Below are positions 16,112 to 23,726 of a stretch of DNA of 32,920 nucleotides, piece after piece. How positions within the stretch are numbered: the first letter of the stretch is position 1; the number at the start of each line of letters is the position of its first letter. A program made the position numbers and the translations under genes. Origin of the DNA: Alistipes sp. (GTDB taxonomy: Bacteria; Bacteroidota; Bacteroidia; Bacteroidales; Rikenellaceae); contig JAFVRC010000007.1 in assembly GCA_017504485.1 (NCBI GenBank), positions 1-32,920 on the forward strand, in the 5' to 3' direction. The notes below the pieces were generated by a model. The model made no database searches, was not told the origin of the DNA, and was given only the letters and a program-made list of their open reading frames with translations.

Positions 16112-18151
16112 ATGGCAAGTTTGAACACTTTAAGAACCAGATTCGGCGTTCTGCTTTCGGTAGTTATCGGCGGTGCGCTGTTGGCATTTATTCTCTCGTT
16201 GAAGACCGAGATGGGCTTCACGGGTAACGACCCGAAGGTGGGCGAGATTGACGGCGAGAAGATTCTCTATTCGGAGTATCTCGCTGCTTATGAGGATGTT
16301 AAGACGCAGATGGGCGGCGATAACTTCGACTACGATCAGGCCGAGCAGCTCATCGTTAATACTTGGCAGAGCCTCGTGACCGACCACGTCTTCGTGCCGG
16401 GTTACGAGCAGTTGGGCCTCGGCGTATCGGAGCAGGAGCATACCGATATGTTGCTTGGCGAGCGCGAGTCGGGCATCTACAGCAGTGTCTTTGCAGATCC
16501 TCGTACGGGTGAGTATAACGTGGCTGCTGTTACGGAGTTCCTCGCACAGGTGTCCACTAACCCTCAGGTCGAGAAGTTCTGGACTCTTGTCGAGAAGCAG
16601 GCTAAGATTGAGCGTATGATGAACAAGTATATGGCACTTGTTCGTGGTGGTGCGTATGTCACCTCGCTCGAGTTGAATAAGGGCCTCGTTGCCAAGAACA
16701 ACACCTTCAAGGGCCGCGTCGTGGCGTGCAAGTATAACACTATTGCCGACTCGTTGGTTAATGTTTCGGCAGGCGACGTGAAGGCTTACTACAAGGCGCA
16801 CAAGGAGCAGTACAAGCAGACCCCTTACCGCACGATTAGCTATGTGGAGTTCGAGGTAGAGCCTACTGCAGAGGATAAGGCCGCCATCGAGCAGGAGGCG
16901 AAGGAGGCAGGCAAGGCTTTTGCTGCCGCTACCGATATTAGAGCGTATGTGCGTGAGAATCGCCACGCCTCGATTTCGAACAACTATCTGCTCACCAAGC
17001 AGCTCTCTGCCGATGAGGCTAAGGCTCTCAACGCAGGCAAGACCTATGGCCCGGAGCTCGAAGGTGATGAGTGGCACGCTTCGCGTGTTGTTGAGGTGCG
17101 CAATGTGCCTGACACACTCGAGCTGCAGCATATCGTTCTCTCCTATACTGACGAGAAACTCGCTGACAGCCTTCTCGTAGTGGCTCGTGCCAAGGGTGCC
17201 GACTTTGCGGCTCTGGCCGAGAAGTACTCTATCGCCGAGACTGCTACCGAGGGTGGAAATATCGGCAAGGTGGCCTACTCGAGCCTCGGCCCGGAGTTTG
17301 CCGATGCATTGAAGGGTGCGCGTAAGGGACAGATCGAGAAGATTACCTTCGGTAATGCTATCCAGCTTATGAAGGTTGTTTCGACGGGCCGTGTGCAGAA
17401 GCATGTTAAGCTCGCTTCGCTGACCTATGCCGTTGAGCCATCGGCCGCAACCAAGCGTGCTATTCATACGAAGGCTTCGAGCTTTGCTGTTGAGGCTGCC
17501 GGCTCGGTCGAGAAGTTCAATGAGACGGCTACCGCTACTGCAAATCACGCACGCTCGGCAAATATCGAGCAGGGTGAGCGTCGTGTCAGCGGCCTCTCTA
17601 ACTCTATCGAGGTGGTACGTTGGGCCAACGATGCCAAGGTGGGCGATGTGTCGGAGCTCTTCAGCCTCGATGATAGCTATGTAGTAGCTGTTGTTACAGC
17701 AATAGACGATGCGGAGTACAAGTCGTTGAAGAGCGTCGAGTCGCAGATTCGCAATACTCTCCTCCGTGAGAAGAAGTTCGCGCAGCTGAGCGAGAAGATG
17801 CAGGGTGCAACCCTCGAGGAGGTTGCCGAGGCTGCCGGCTCGAAGATTGAGGAGTTCAGCGATGCCAAGTCGTCGGCCTACTATCTCAAGGGTGTAGGCG
17901 TTGAGCCTCGCGTTATTGGCGTTATCGCTACGGCAACGCCGGAGACTACGGGTAAACTATCGCCGGTAATTGAGGGTACGAGCGGTGCCTATGTCGTGGT
18001 TGTCGATGAGGTTAAGGTTGCCGAGGAGCAGACTCTCGAGGCCGAGCGCGTAAAGGCACAGGCCGATGCCGAGGCTATGGCTCCACGCCGTGCAATGTAC
18101 GCCGTGCAGGATGCTGCCGAGCTCAAGGATTTGTCGGTTAAGTACTTCTAA
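16112..18151 (+). CDS. PpiD/SurA-like peptidyl-prolyl isomerase, membrane-anchored foldase
   Basis: This 679-residue periplasmic folding factor has one N-terminal anchor helix (about residues 12-31, FGVLLSVVIGGALLAFILSL) that leaves the rest in the periplasm. A SurA_N-type chaperone region follows (VGEIDGEKILYSEYLAAYED). A parvulin isomerase domain lies at about residues 335-430, with LELQHIVLSYTDEK, FAALAEKYSI, GGNIGKVAYSSLGPEFADAL and a closing IQLMKVV. The order matches PpiD. It presumably helps fold outer membrane proteins such as the barrel encoded upstream. It has its own -7 box, and its transcript likely ends at the hairpin at 18239-18275, which is an insertion sequence end. Confidence 0.9.
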   Translation: MASLNTLRTRFGVLLSVVIGGALLAFILSLKTEMGFTGNDPKVGEIDGEKILYSEYLAAYEDVKTQMGGDNFDYDQAEQLIVNTWQSLVTDHVFVPGYEQLGLGVSEQEHTDMLLGERESGIYSSVFADPRTGEYNVAAVTEFLAQVSTNPQVEKFWTLVEKQAKIERMMNKYMALVRGGAYVTSLELNKGLVAKNNTFKGRVVACKYNTIADSLVNVSAGDVKAYYKAHKEQYKQTPYRTISYVEFEVEPTAEDKAAIEQEAKEAGKAFAAATDIRAYVRENRHASISNNYLLTKQLSADEAKALNAGKTYGPELEGDEWHASRVVEVRNVPDTLELQHIVLSYTDEKLADSLLVVARAKGADFAALAEKYSIAETATEGGNIGKVAYSSLGPEFADALKGARKGQIEKITFGNAIQLMKVVSTGRVQKHVKLASLTYAVEPSAATKRAIHTKASSFAVEAAGSVEKFNETATATANHARSANIEQGERRVSGLSNSIEVVRWANDAKVGDVSELFSLDDSYVVAVVTAIDDAEYKSLKSVESQIRNTLLREKKFAQLSEKMQGATLEEVAEAAGSKIEEFSDAKSSAYYLKGVGVEPRVIGVIATATPETTGKLSPVIEGTSGAYVVVVDEVKVAEEQTLEAERVKAQADAEAMAPRRAMYAVQDAAELKDLSVKYF

Positions 18152-18238
18152 TCGAAGTATAGGCTTCGCAAAAAAAAAATAGAGGGACTCTATTGCAGGA
18201 CATAGGTATTGTCTTATAGCCTCTAACAAAAAAAATGA

Positions 18239-18275
18239 GCCTGTCTAACAAGTTTTTTGTTAGGCAGGTTTTTTA
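18239..18275 (+). terminator. Terminator after ppiD, formed by the left IS end
   Basis: CCTGTCTAAC (18240-18249) pairs with GTTAGGCAGG (18259-18268), with one G-U wobble, followed directly by a T run. It lies 88 bases after the ppiD stop. Confidence 0.8.
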
Positions 18276-18277
18276 TG

Positions 18278-18293
18278 TTTTTTTTGGGGGGGG
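18278..18293 (+). repeat. Homopolymer tract T8G8
   Basis: Eight T followed by eight G lie just inside the left IS end. Such tracts slip easily in replication and sequencing. No coding frame depends on it. Confidence 0.85.
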
Positions 18294-18308
18294 TGGAATA
18301 ATTTTTAG

Positions 18309-18593
18309 AATAATATCATAAAAAGACCGATAGAGCCTGAGGTTGTATTTGGACAGATTAAAGATGCAGATCATTTCCGTAGATTTCGTTTGCGCTCAAT
18401 GCCGAAGGTAAATATCGAATTCGGACTCGTAGCGATGGCGCACAACCTACGAAAATTGGCAAAACTAATAATCGCCAAACCGAATAACGGCAATAATAGT
18501 AGGCCAAATAACGATAATCACAGAGCAAATAACGCTAATGCGAGCAATATAAATCCAACAAATATCGATTTAGCGCAGATCTGCGTTGCATAA
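18309..18593 (+). pseudogene. C-terminal fragment of an IS1182-family transposase
   Basis: Translation from 18309 gives [20 protein letters not shown], then [20 protein letters not shown] and NLRKLAKL. The pattern EPE-x-VFGxIK, FxRFxLR, KVxxEFGLxAxAHNxRK is the well-known C-terminal end of IS1182-type DDE transposases, including the catalytic-domain glutamate region. The frame has a stop at 18306, and all of the upstream gene, including the start and first catalytic aspartate, is missing. The last ~35 residues are unusually Asn-rich ([20 protein letters not shown]). It is not functional. Confidence 0.8.
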
Positions 18594-18661
18594 TACGGTT
18601 TTATCGGATTTTGTAGGATTTTCGACTATCGAAATTTCACCTCCTCAATCCACAACAAACA

Positions 18662-18695
18662 AGCCTGCCTAACTTTTTCACTTGTTAGACAGGCT
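18662..18695 (-). terminator. Terminator of the PHP genes, formed by the right IS end
   Basis: Read on the minus strand, GCCTGTCTAAC (18694-18684) pairs with GTTAGGCAGGC (18673-18663), including a G-U wobble, and is followed by a T/G-rich stretch. It lies just past the stop of the PHP gene at 18719. Confidence 0.7.
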
Positions 18696-18718
18696 CTTTT
18701 CTCTCCGTATGGTAGCGG

Positions 18719-19891
18719 TTAGTATGTCATCACGAGTTTCTTGCCGTCCATATGCCACATGTTCTGCACCGTGAAGCGCAGCTTCTTACCATTGCGGACA
18801 CTGGTGCGAATAGTCTCATGAGGCTTAATCTGTCGCTTGCCGATGGTGAAGGAGAGCGACGAGCGGTTTGTAATCGAGTAGTATGTTATATTCTGCTTCT
18901 TCTTATCGACCCAATCGACATCCCTCTTCACCTCTACCGAGGCCTTGAAGAGGTCGCGCAACAGCTCCTCTTTGCCGATGATGTGTCCGGCAATGTAGGC
19001 CAGCGTGCGGCGGTTGTCCATCGCCTCGCGCACCGACTCGAGAGTCAAATCCTTGGCGAAGATAAGCGTCATTGTACGGTTAAGGCCGTTGCCGCTATAC
19101 TTTTCGCAGGCCGTGCCATGGATGTCGGAGCCACCGAGGACGATAAGGTTTTCGTCGATGCAGCGGCGCACGAGCTTCGGGCCAAACGAGCCTCCGTTGG
19201 CCACCTCCACACCGTCGAACCACTTCTTGGCGTACATCTGCTTCTGCCACTCGCTCTTGTCGGTCGTCGTGTGATTCCAGCCCGGGTGGTTGTGGATAAT
19301 GAGAGCACCTTGCTCACGAGCCTTGGCAAAGCACTTCTCGATGTCGATGTCGTAGAGCTTGTTGTAATCCTTGGCAAAGAGCACGTTGAAGTGGCCCTGC
19401 TGTGTCGATTCGCGCGAAATCTCTGTGCCGGGGATAACGAGCATACCATACAGCTTGGCACGTTCCTGTGCTTCACGCACCGGTTGGTTCATATCGACCA
19501 TGATACCATCCTTGTCGGCCGGATTTTTGACGGTTATACGGTTGTTCTTGGCATTCGGGGCCTTGCCGCCGAAGTAGCCATAGAGGAAGTCGAGGAAACG
19601 CTGCTCATACTTACGAATCTCGTAGTGATCCGTGATGGCGATGATGTCAAGGCCGTCGTGCCACGCCTCATCGACGCGTGCCGAAGGCAACATCCCGCCA
19701 TCCGAGTAGAGCGTATGAACGTGGAGATCTGCCTTATAGACGTTGTAGCCATTTACCTGCGGAATAGCAATCTCGTGGCGCTTCGAACCCTCACCGAAAT
19801 TTATCGATTCGCGCACCTTCTTCTGTGCCGAGATGCTCTGAGTGCCCAACAGCACTACGAGCAACACCAATGTATATATTCTCTTTATCAT
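18719..19891 (-). CDS. Secreted PHP-domain phosphoesterase (Sb-PDE-like), second copy
   Basis: This 390-residue exported protein has a signal peptide (residues 1-23, ending SISAQ). The PHP metal-site motifs are present in order: DLHVHTLYSDG with His57 and His59, ITDHYE, PGTEIS, HNHPGWNH and GSDIHG. PHP enzymes are trinuclear metal phosphoesterases, and secreted members resemble the Sb-PDE phosphodiesterase known for organophosphate diesters. The native substrate is unknown. It lies 17 bases downstream of its paralog at 19909-21084, which has the same length, the same motifs and a similar C-terminal beta domain ending MWHMDGKKLVMTY (MWHMDEQHPTFTLK in the paralog). The pair looks like a tandem duplication in one transcript. 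Confidence 0.85.
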   Translation of the reverse strand: MIKRIYTLVLLVVLLGTQSISAQKKVRESINFGEGSKRHEIAIPQVNGYNVYKADLHVHTLYSDGGMLPSARVDEAWHDGLDIIAITDHYEIRKYEQRFLDFLYGYFGGKAPNAKNNRITVKNPADKDGIMVDMNQPVREAQERAKLYGMLVIPGTEISRESTQQGHFNVLFAKDYNKLYDIDIEKCFAKAREQGALIIHNHPGWNHTTTDKSEWQKQMYAKKWFDGVEVANGGSFGPKLVRRCIDENLIVLGGSDIHGTACEKYSGNGLNRTMTLIFAKDLTLESVREAMDNRRTLAYIAGHIIGKEELLRDLFKASVEVKRDVDWVDKKKQNITYYSITNRSSLSFTIGKRQIKPHETIRTSVRNGKKLRFTVQNMWHMDGKKLVMTY

Positions 19892-19908
19892 AGTTGTCGG
19901 GTTTTATG

Positions 19909-21084
19909 TTATTTGAGGGTAAATGTCGGGTGCTGTTCGTCCATGTGCCACATGTTATCGACCGTCAGCTGCAACGCCTCGCCCTTTGCTACGGAGAACT
20001 GCACCGTACGGAATGGTGAGATGGTATATTGCTTAGAGTCATCCGGAAGGTGCACTTTAAACTCGAGTGACGATACGTTTGTCAGTGCATAGGTTACCGA
20101 CTTGTCGGTCGCGGCTACAGGTTTGAGTTGTACACAGGCCTTGAAGAACTCTCCGAGCCACTGCTCTGAGCCGATAATCTGGCCCCTAACATAGCAGAGC
20201 GTGCGGTGCTTCTCGATGGCTTGGCGCACACCCTTGAGCGAGTGTTGCTTGGTCATCAGGAAGGTCATCGTGCGATACTTATCCGTTGCATTGACATTCG
20301 AGATACCGTGGATGTCGGTACCCGTAGCCATGAAGAGGTTCTCCTCGACGCAGCGACGCACCATCTTCGGGGCGAAGGTTACGCCATTGACAACCTCCAC
20401 GCCGTCAATCAAGCCGGCCGCATAGAGCTTCTTGTGGAGCTCGTTCTTGTCGGTGGTCTTGGTGCGCCACCAAGGGTGGTTATGCATAATGAGGGCCTTC
20501 TGCGCACGCGCATTCTCGATAGACTTGGTTACGTCCTTGTCGATAATCGTGTTATTGTCCTTAGTGAAGAGGGCGTTGTAGTGGCCAATTTTCGACGGGT
20601 TGCGCGTAATCTCGATGCCAGGCACGATAATCATACCGTACTTCTCGGCTCGCTTCTGTGCCTCGCGCACCGATTGGTTGAGATCGACCGGAATCTTGTC
20701 GAAGTCGTCGGGCGAGATATTCTTCATGCGCGACTGATACTTCGGGGCCTTGCCGTCGGGGAAGTACTTGGCGACATATTGCAGATAGTTCTTGCCGTGA
20801 CGATGGCTCTCGTGGTCAGTGATGGCAAGTACGTCTATGCCGTCGAACCACGCCTCATCGACGCGCATCTCGGGCGTTGCTACTCCGTCGGAGTACATCG
20901 TGTGAACGTGAAAATCGCCCGTCAGCACGGTAAATCCCTTGACCTTCGGCAGTACCATCTCGCGGCGCTGTGTAGGGTACTTGCGCATTGTCAGCAGATC
21001 GGGGTTAGGTGGGCCATAGGGGGTGGCCACAGCCGTCGCTGCCAGAGTTAATAGCAACGCGGCAAACAAAAGTTTTCTTTTCAT
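19909..21084 (-). CDS. Secreted PHP-domain phosphoesterase (Sb-PDE-like), first copy
   Basis: This 391-residue exported enzyme begins MKRKLLFAALLLTLAATAVA, a good signal peptide. Motifs match the paralog downstream: DFHVHTMYSDG, ITDHESH, PGIEITR, MHNHPWWR and GTDIHGIS, giving the metal-binding His and Asp set of the PHP superfamily. The first motif has Asp-Phe rather than Asp-Leu. The C-terminal ~110 residues form a beta-rich extension shared by both copies. It starts about 160 bases downstream of ssb, beyond the ssb terminator, so it needs its own promoter; I could not find a clear -7 box. Phosphodiester or phosphotriester substrates are likely but unproven. Confidence 0.85.
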   Translation of the reverse strand: MKRKLLFAALLLTLAATAVATPYGPPNPDLLTMRKYPTQRREMVLPKVKGFTVLTGDFHVHTMYSDGVATPEMRVDEAWFDGIDVLAITDHESHRHGKNYLQYVAKYFPDGKAPKYQSRMKNISPDDFDKIPVDLNQSVREAQKRAEKYGMIIVPGIEITRNPSKIGHYNALFTKDNNTIIDKDVTKSIENARAQKALIMHNHPWWRTKTTDKNELHKKLYAAGLIDGVEVVNGVTFAPKMVRRCVEENLFMATGTDIHGISNVNATDKYRTMTFLMTKQHSLKGVRQAIEKHRTLCYVRGQIIGSEQWLGEFFKACVQLKPVAATDKSVTYALTNVSSLEFKVHLPDDSKQYTISPFRTVQFSVAKGEALQLTVDNMWHMDEQHPTFTLK

Positions 21085-21113
21085 ACTCTATTTATTGTAA
21101 GTTGGTTGTGCGT

Positions 21114-21161
21114 AAAAAAAAGAAGCTATCTAACAAGATTTCTACCTTGTTAGATAACTTC
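21114..21161 (-). terminator. Terminator of the lpxK-punA-ssb unit
   Basis: On the minus strand GAAGTTATCTAACAAG (21161-21146) pairs with CTTGTTAGATAGCTTC (21137-21122), nearly the full 16 positions, followed by eight T (21121-21114). It is a strong intrinsic terminator 84 bases after the ssb stop. Confidence 0.9.
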
Positions 21162-21208
21162 AATTGTAGAGGGTTGGCAGTTGCGACATAACTTGTTGGA
21201 CAGCTTCT
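21121..21208. repeat. 88-base element with inverted ends resembling the IS ends at 18237/18696
   Basis: AGAAGCTATCTAACAAG (21121-21137) is mirrored by CTTGTTGGACAGCTTCT (21192-21208), matching at 15 of 17 positions in inverted orientation. Both resemble the IS1182-type end GAGCCTGTCTAACAAG. This could be a small non-autonomous element (MITE) whose left hairpin terminates ssb. Alternatively it is a terminator with a decayed duplicate arm. Confidence 0.5.
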
Positions 21209-21244
21209 GCTTTTCAGAATGCACCTTGCAGTGCGCTATTATTG

Positions 21245-21691
21245 CTAGAACGGCAAATCGTCGGCGTCGTTCTGTGGTGCTACGGGCACAGGCGCAGGGG
21301 TCGGAGCCGCTTGCTGAACGGGCGCAGGAGCGGCGGCTACAGGTTGCGTGGCTGTGCCCTCCGGACGACGGCCGAGAAGCTTCATCTCGGAGGCCTGAAT
21401 CTCGGTCGAGTAGTGCTTCACGTTATCTTTGTCGTTCCACTCGCGTGTGCGGAGGCTGCCCTCTATGTAGAGTTGGCTGCCCTTGCGGACAAACTTATCT
21501 ACCACATCGGCCAGGCCGCGCCACAGCACTACCGTATGCCACTCGGTCATCTCGCGAGCCTCGTTTGTCTGGCGGTCGAATATGCGCTCTGTGGTTGCGA
21601 GGCGTAGGCGTGCCACCTTCACGCCCGATTCGAGTGCGCGAACCTCGGGGTCGGCACCCACATTTCCTACAAGTATTACCTTATTTATCAT
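21245..21691 (-). CDS. ssb: Single-stranded DNA-binding protein
   Basis: SSB (148 residues) coats single-stranded DNA in replication, repair and recombination. The OB fold covers about residues 1-108, starting MINKVILVGNVGADPEVRAL, with WHTVVLWRGLADVVDKFVRK and GSQLYIEGSLRTREW. An Ala/Pro/Gln-rich linker follows, and the protein ends in the acidic tip DADDLPF, which recruits partner proteins. The start overlaps the end of punA by 11 bases, so they are translationally linked. A strong terminator follows. Finding ssb behind lpxK and punA is unusual to me but may be lineage-typical. Confidence 0.96.
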   Translation of the reverse strand: MINKVILVGNVGADPEVRALESGVKVARLRLATTERIFDRQTNEAREMTEWHTVVLWRGLADVVDKFVRKGSQLYIEGSLRTREWNDKDNVKHYSTEIQASEMKLLGRRPEGTATQPVAAAPAPVQQAAPTPAPVPVAPQNDADDLPF

Positions 21692-22502
21692 AGTTTGATT
21701 GGAGTTGTTCGATTAGTCTTGTGAATAGTCGGGCCATGCGCTCACCGGCACGCTTGCCTTGTCGCTGCACATCCTCGTGGTCGCCCTTCTCGTCGCTCAA
21801 TCCGCAGTTGGTGATGACCGATACACCGAAGGCCGGAACTCCCATGTGACGTGCTACGATAACCTCCGGCACGGTGGACATACCCACCGCATCGCCGCCA
21901 ATGGCCTTGAAGTAGCGGTACTCGGCTTGCGTTTCGAAGGTCGGCCCCGTAGTGCCTACATATACGCCATACTGCAACTTGATAGCCTCCTGCTCGGCAA
22001 TCTCGGTGGCTTTGGCACGCAGAGCACTGCTGTAGCAGTCGTGCATATCGGGGAAGCGGGGGCCAAACTCGGCCATGTTGGGGCCGATAAGCGGATTTGG
22101 CAGAAGATTGATATGGTCGGTGATAATCATCAGGTCGCCCACGCGGAACGAGGTGTTGATGCCGCCGCTGGCATTCGACACGAAGAGGTATTTGATGCCC
22201 AGCAGAGCCATTACGCGCACGGGGAATGTCACCTGCTTCATCGTATAGCCTTCGTAGTAGTGGAATCGTCCCTGCATAGCCACCACCTTACGGCCTCCGA
22301 CCGTGCCGAAGATAAGGCGGCCATGGTGCCCCTCGACCGTCGAAACGGGCATATTGGGGATGTCTTTATAGTCAAGCGAGTAGGTAATGTCGATGTGCTC
22401 GACGAAACCTCCGAGTCCTGTGCCGAGGATAATGCCTACCTCGGGTGTGAAATTAGCCGTAGCGGTGCGAATCGCACTAACAGCCTCTGATATAGCTATC
22501 AT
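21681..22502 (-). CDS. punA: Purine nucleoside phosphorylase (trimeric, PNP-I)
   Basis: This enzyme cleaves purine nucleosides with phosphate to base and (deoxy)ribose-1-phosphate. ATG 22502 (MIAISEAVSAIRTATANF) gives 273 residues, the normal size; the frame is open further upstream, inside lpxK, but that sequence does not resemble the family. Motifs are GIILGTGLGGF (phosphate loop), VEGHHGRL, MQGRFHYYEGY, SNASGGIN, VGTTGPTFETQAEYR with the base-site Glu, GMSTVPEVIVARH and ITN with the base-site Asn. Glu plus Asn is the 6-oxopurine (guanosine/inosine) signature. It overlaps lpxK by 26 bases and ssb by 11 bases. Confidence 0.93.
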   Translation of the reverse strand: MIAISEAVSAIRTATANFTPEVGIILGTGLGGFVEHIDITYSLDYKDIPNMPVSTVEGHHGRLIFGTVGGRKVVAMQGRFHYYEGYTMKQVTFPVRVMALLGIKYLFVSNASGGINTSFRVGDLMIITDHINLLPNPLIGPNMAEFGPRFPDMHDCYSSALRAKATEIAEQEAIKLQYGVYVGTTGPTFETQAEYRYFKAIGGDAVGMSTVPEVIVARHMGVPAFGVSVITNCGLSDEKGDHEDVQRQGKRAGERMARLFTRLIEQLQSNYDK

Positions 22503-23541
22503 TGTTGTGGTTTTTAAGGTCGGTGTCAATCCTGCGGAAGAACTCCTCGAAGCCATCATCAAGGAACTCCATACGAATAGTCTCGTAGTACATTCGGGCC
22601 TTCAGTTCGACCGGCATCTTCTGTACATTGAAGAGCTTCACGGCATCCTTCTCGGTTGTCACAATAACCGCTTCAGGGTACTTCGCGAGTGCGCTCTGCA
22701 TAAGTTGCACGTCGCGCATAACGTAAGGGTGGTGGTCGTCGAGGTCGATTGTCGCAGCGACATTAAATCGGAGTGCCAACGAGTTGTTGAATACCTCGTT
22801 GTTGCCGATTCCCGACATTGCTATCACCAAGCTTCCCTCCGGCAGTTCACTTGCACCTTCTGCAAAAATCGGGCGAATCTCGCCGCAGACGATGCGCGAG
22901 AAAAAAACTTGCTGCGATGGTTTCTGCATAAGCCACTTGCGATGTACGAGTTTCTGCGCTGCGTTGATGTTGTCCGGACACTTTGTTACGATAAAGTAGT
23001 GTGCTCGCTCGAGCGAGTTTATCGTGTCGCGCAGCTGACCGGCCGGCAACAGACGGTCGCACTGCACGGGACGCGTGGCATCGACCATAATTACATTGAT
23101 GAATGGTTTGACGTAACGATGCTGGAAACCATCATCCATGATAATCATCGAAATCTCCGGATACTCGGACAAGATGCGCTCGATGCCCTCCGTGCGACGT
23201 TCGCAAACGACAACCTTGACGTGCGGGTACTTGCGCTTGATTTGCAGCGGCTCATCGCCCACGTTAAGGTAGCTGTCGTCGCACTCCACCTCGCGATAGC
23301 CCTTGGTGCGGCGGCCGTAGCCACGCGAGAGAACCGCGATATTGTACCCCTCATCGTAGTGCTCGATAAGCATCTCGACGGCAGGTGTTTTACCCGTGCC
23401 GCCTACGGTGATGTTGCCCAAGCAGATAATAGGGATGTCGTAGGATGTGGAGTGTAGTAAACCCCAATCGAAGAGCAGATGGCGTAGCCGTATGCCGACT
23501 CCGTAGATGGATGCTGCTAATTTCAAAAAGAGACTCTTCAT
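22477..23541 (-). CDS. lpxK: Tetraacyldisaccharide 4'-kinase
   Basis: LpxK adds the 4'-phosphate to the lipid A precursor at the inner face of the cytoplasmic membrane. It is 354 residues, the normal size. The N-terminal hydrophobic anchor (MKSLFLKLAASIYGVGIRLR) is followed by the Walker A motif GGTGKT at residues 47-52 within ICLGNITVGGTGKTP. MDDGFQHRYV is the Walker B-type family motif with its catalytic residues, and SRGYGRRTKGY is also conserved. It shares lipid A/LPS function with lptC elsewhere in the window. It leads the lpxK-punA-ssb unit, and a full promoter (TTTG, 19 bases, TATTTTTG) lies just upstream. Confidence 0.95.
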   Translation of the reverse strand: MKSLFLKLAASIYGVGIRLRHLLFDWGLLHSTSYDIPIICLGNITVGGTGKTPAVEMLIEHYDEGYNIAVLSRGYGRRTKGYREVECDDSYLNVGDEPLQIKRKYPHVKVVVCERRTEGIERILSEYPEISMIIMDDGFQHRYVKPFINVIMVDATRPVQCDRLLPAGQLRDTINSLERAHYFIVTKCPDNINAAQKLVHRKWLMQKPSQQVFFSRIVCGEIRPIFAEGASELPEGSLVIAMSGIGNNEVFNNSLALRFNVAATIDLDDHHPYVMRDVQLMQSALAKYPEAVIVTTEKDAVKLFNVQKMPVELKARMYYETIRMEFLDDGFEEFFRRIDTDLKNHNNDSYIRGC

Positions 23542-23567
23542 TGGGTGGTATTGTTGTTATATTTTTT

Positions 23568-23598
23568 CAAAAATACGCATTATTTTCGTAATAGCAAA
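23568..23598 (-). promoter_or_regulatory. Bacteroidetes promoter of lpxK
   Basis: On the minus strand, TTTG (23598-23595), 19 bases, then TATTTTTG (23575-23568). This matches the -33/-7 consensus and leaves about 20 bases of leader before ATG 23541. Confidence 0.7.
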
Positions 23599-23713
23599 AT
23601 ATTTTCCTCTTTTTTGTTAAAAAAAGAGTCGAGCCGCAGATGCTACTTGTAGGGAGGTTGTGGGAGTTGTGTTTTTTTTGGAGCATGAAGAGTGTTATAA
23701 TCACACTTTTTTG

Positions 23714-23721
23714 TATCTTTG
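23714..23721 (+). promoter_or_regulatory. Bacteroidetes -7 box almost touching the M23 start codon
   Basis: TATCTTTG lies only 5 bases before ATG 23727. If used, transcription would begin at or next to the start codon, giving a leaderless mRNA. No good -33 box is visible, so use of this site is uncertain. Confidence 0.4.
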
Positions 23722-23726
23722 TCGCT

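Larger units (their letters stand above)
18237..18696. mobile_element. Decayed IS1182-type element with intact inverted ends
   Basis: GAGCCTGTCTAACAAG at 18237-18252 recurs as a perfect 16-bp inverted copy at 18681-18696. Each end also carries a second perfect inverted 10-mer, GTTAGGCAGG on the inside, so each end folds into its own hairpin. Between the ends lies the C-terminus of a DDE transposase (18309-18593). The 460-base unit is far shorter than a complete IS1182 element (about 1.5-2 kb), so most of the transposase has been lost. I could not see a clear target-site duplication. Assignment of the ends as terminal inverted repeats is inferred from their position. Confidence 0.65.

Noticed and set aside
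18153-18168. Small hairpin CGAAG/CTTCG just after ppiD as its terminator
   Set aside because: The stem has only 5 pairs and is followed by A residues, not T. The hairpin at 18239-18275 fits much better.
18278-18293. T8G8 tract as a phase-variation switch
   Set aside because: It lies in non-coding IS debris and is not placed in a promoter spacer or a start region of any gene.
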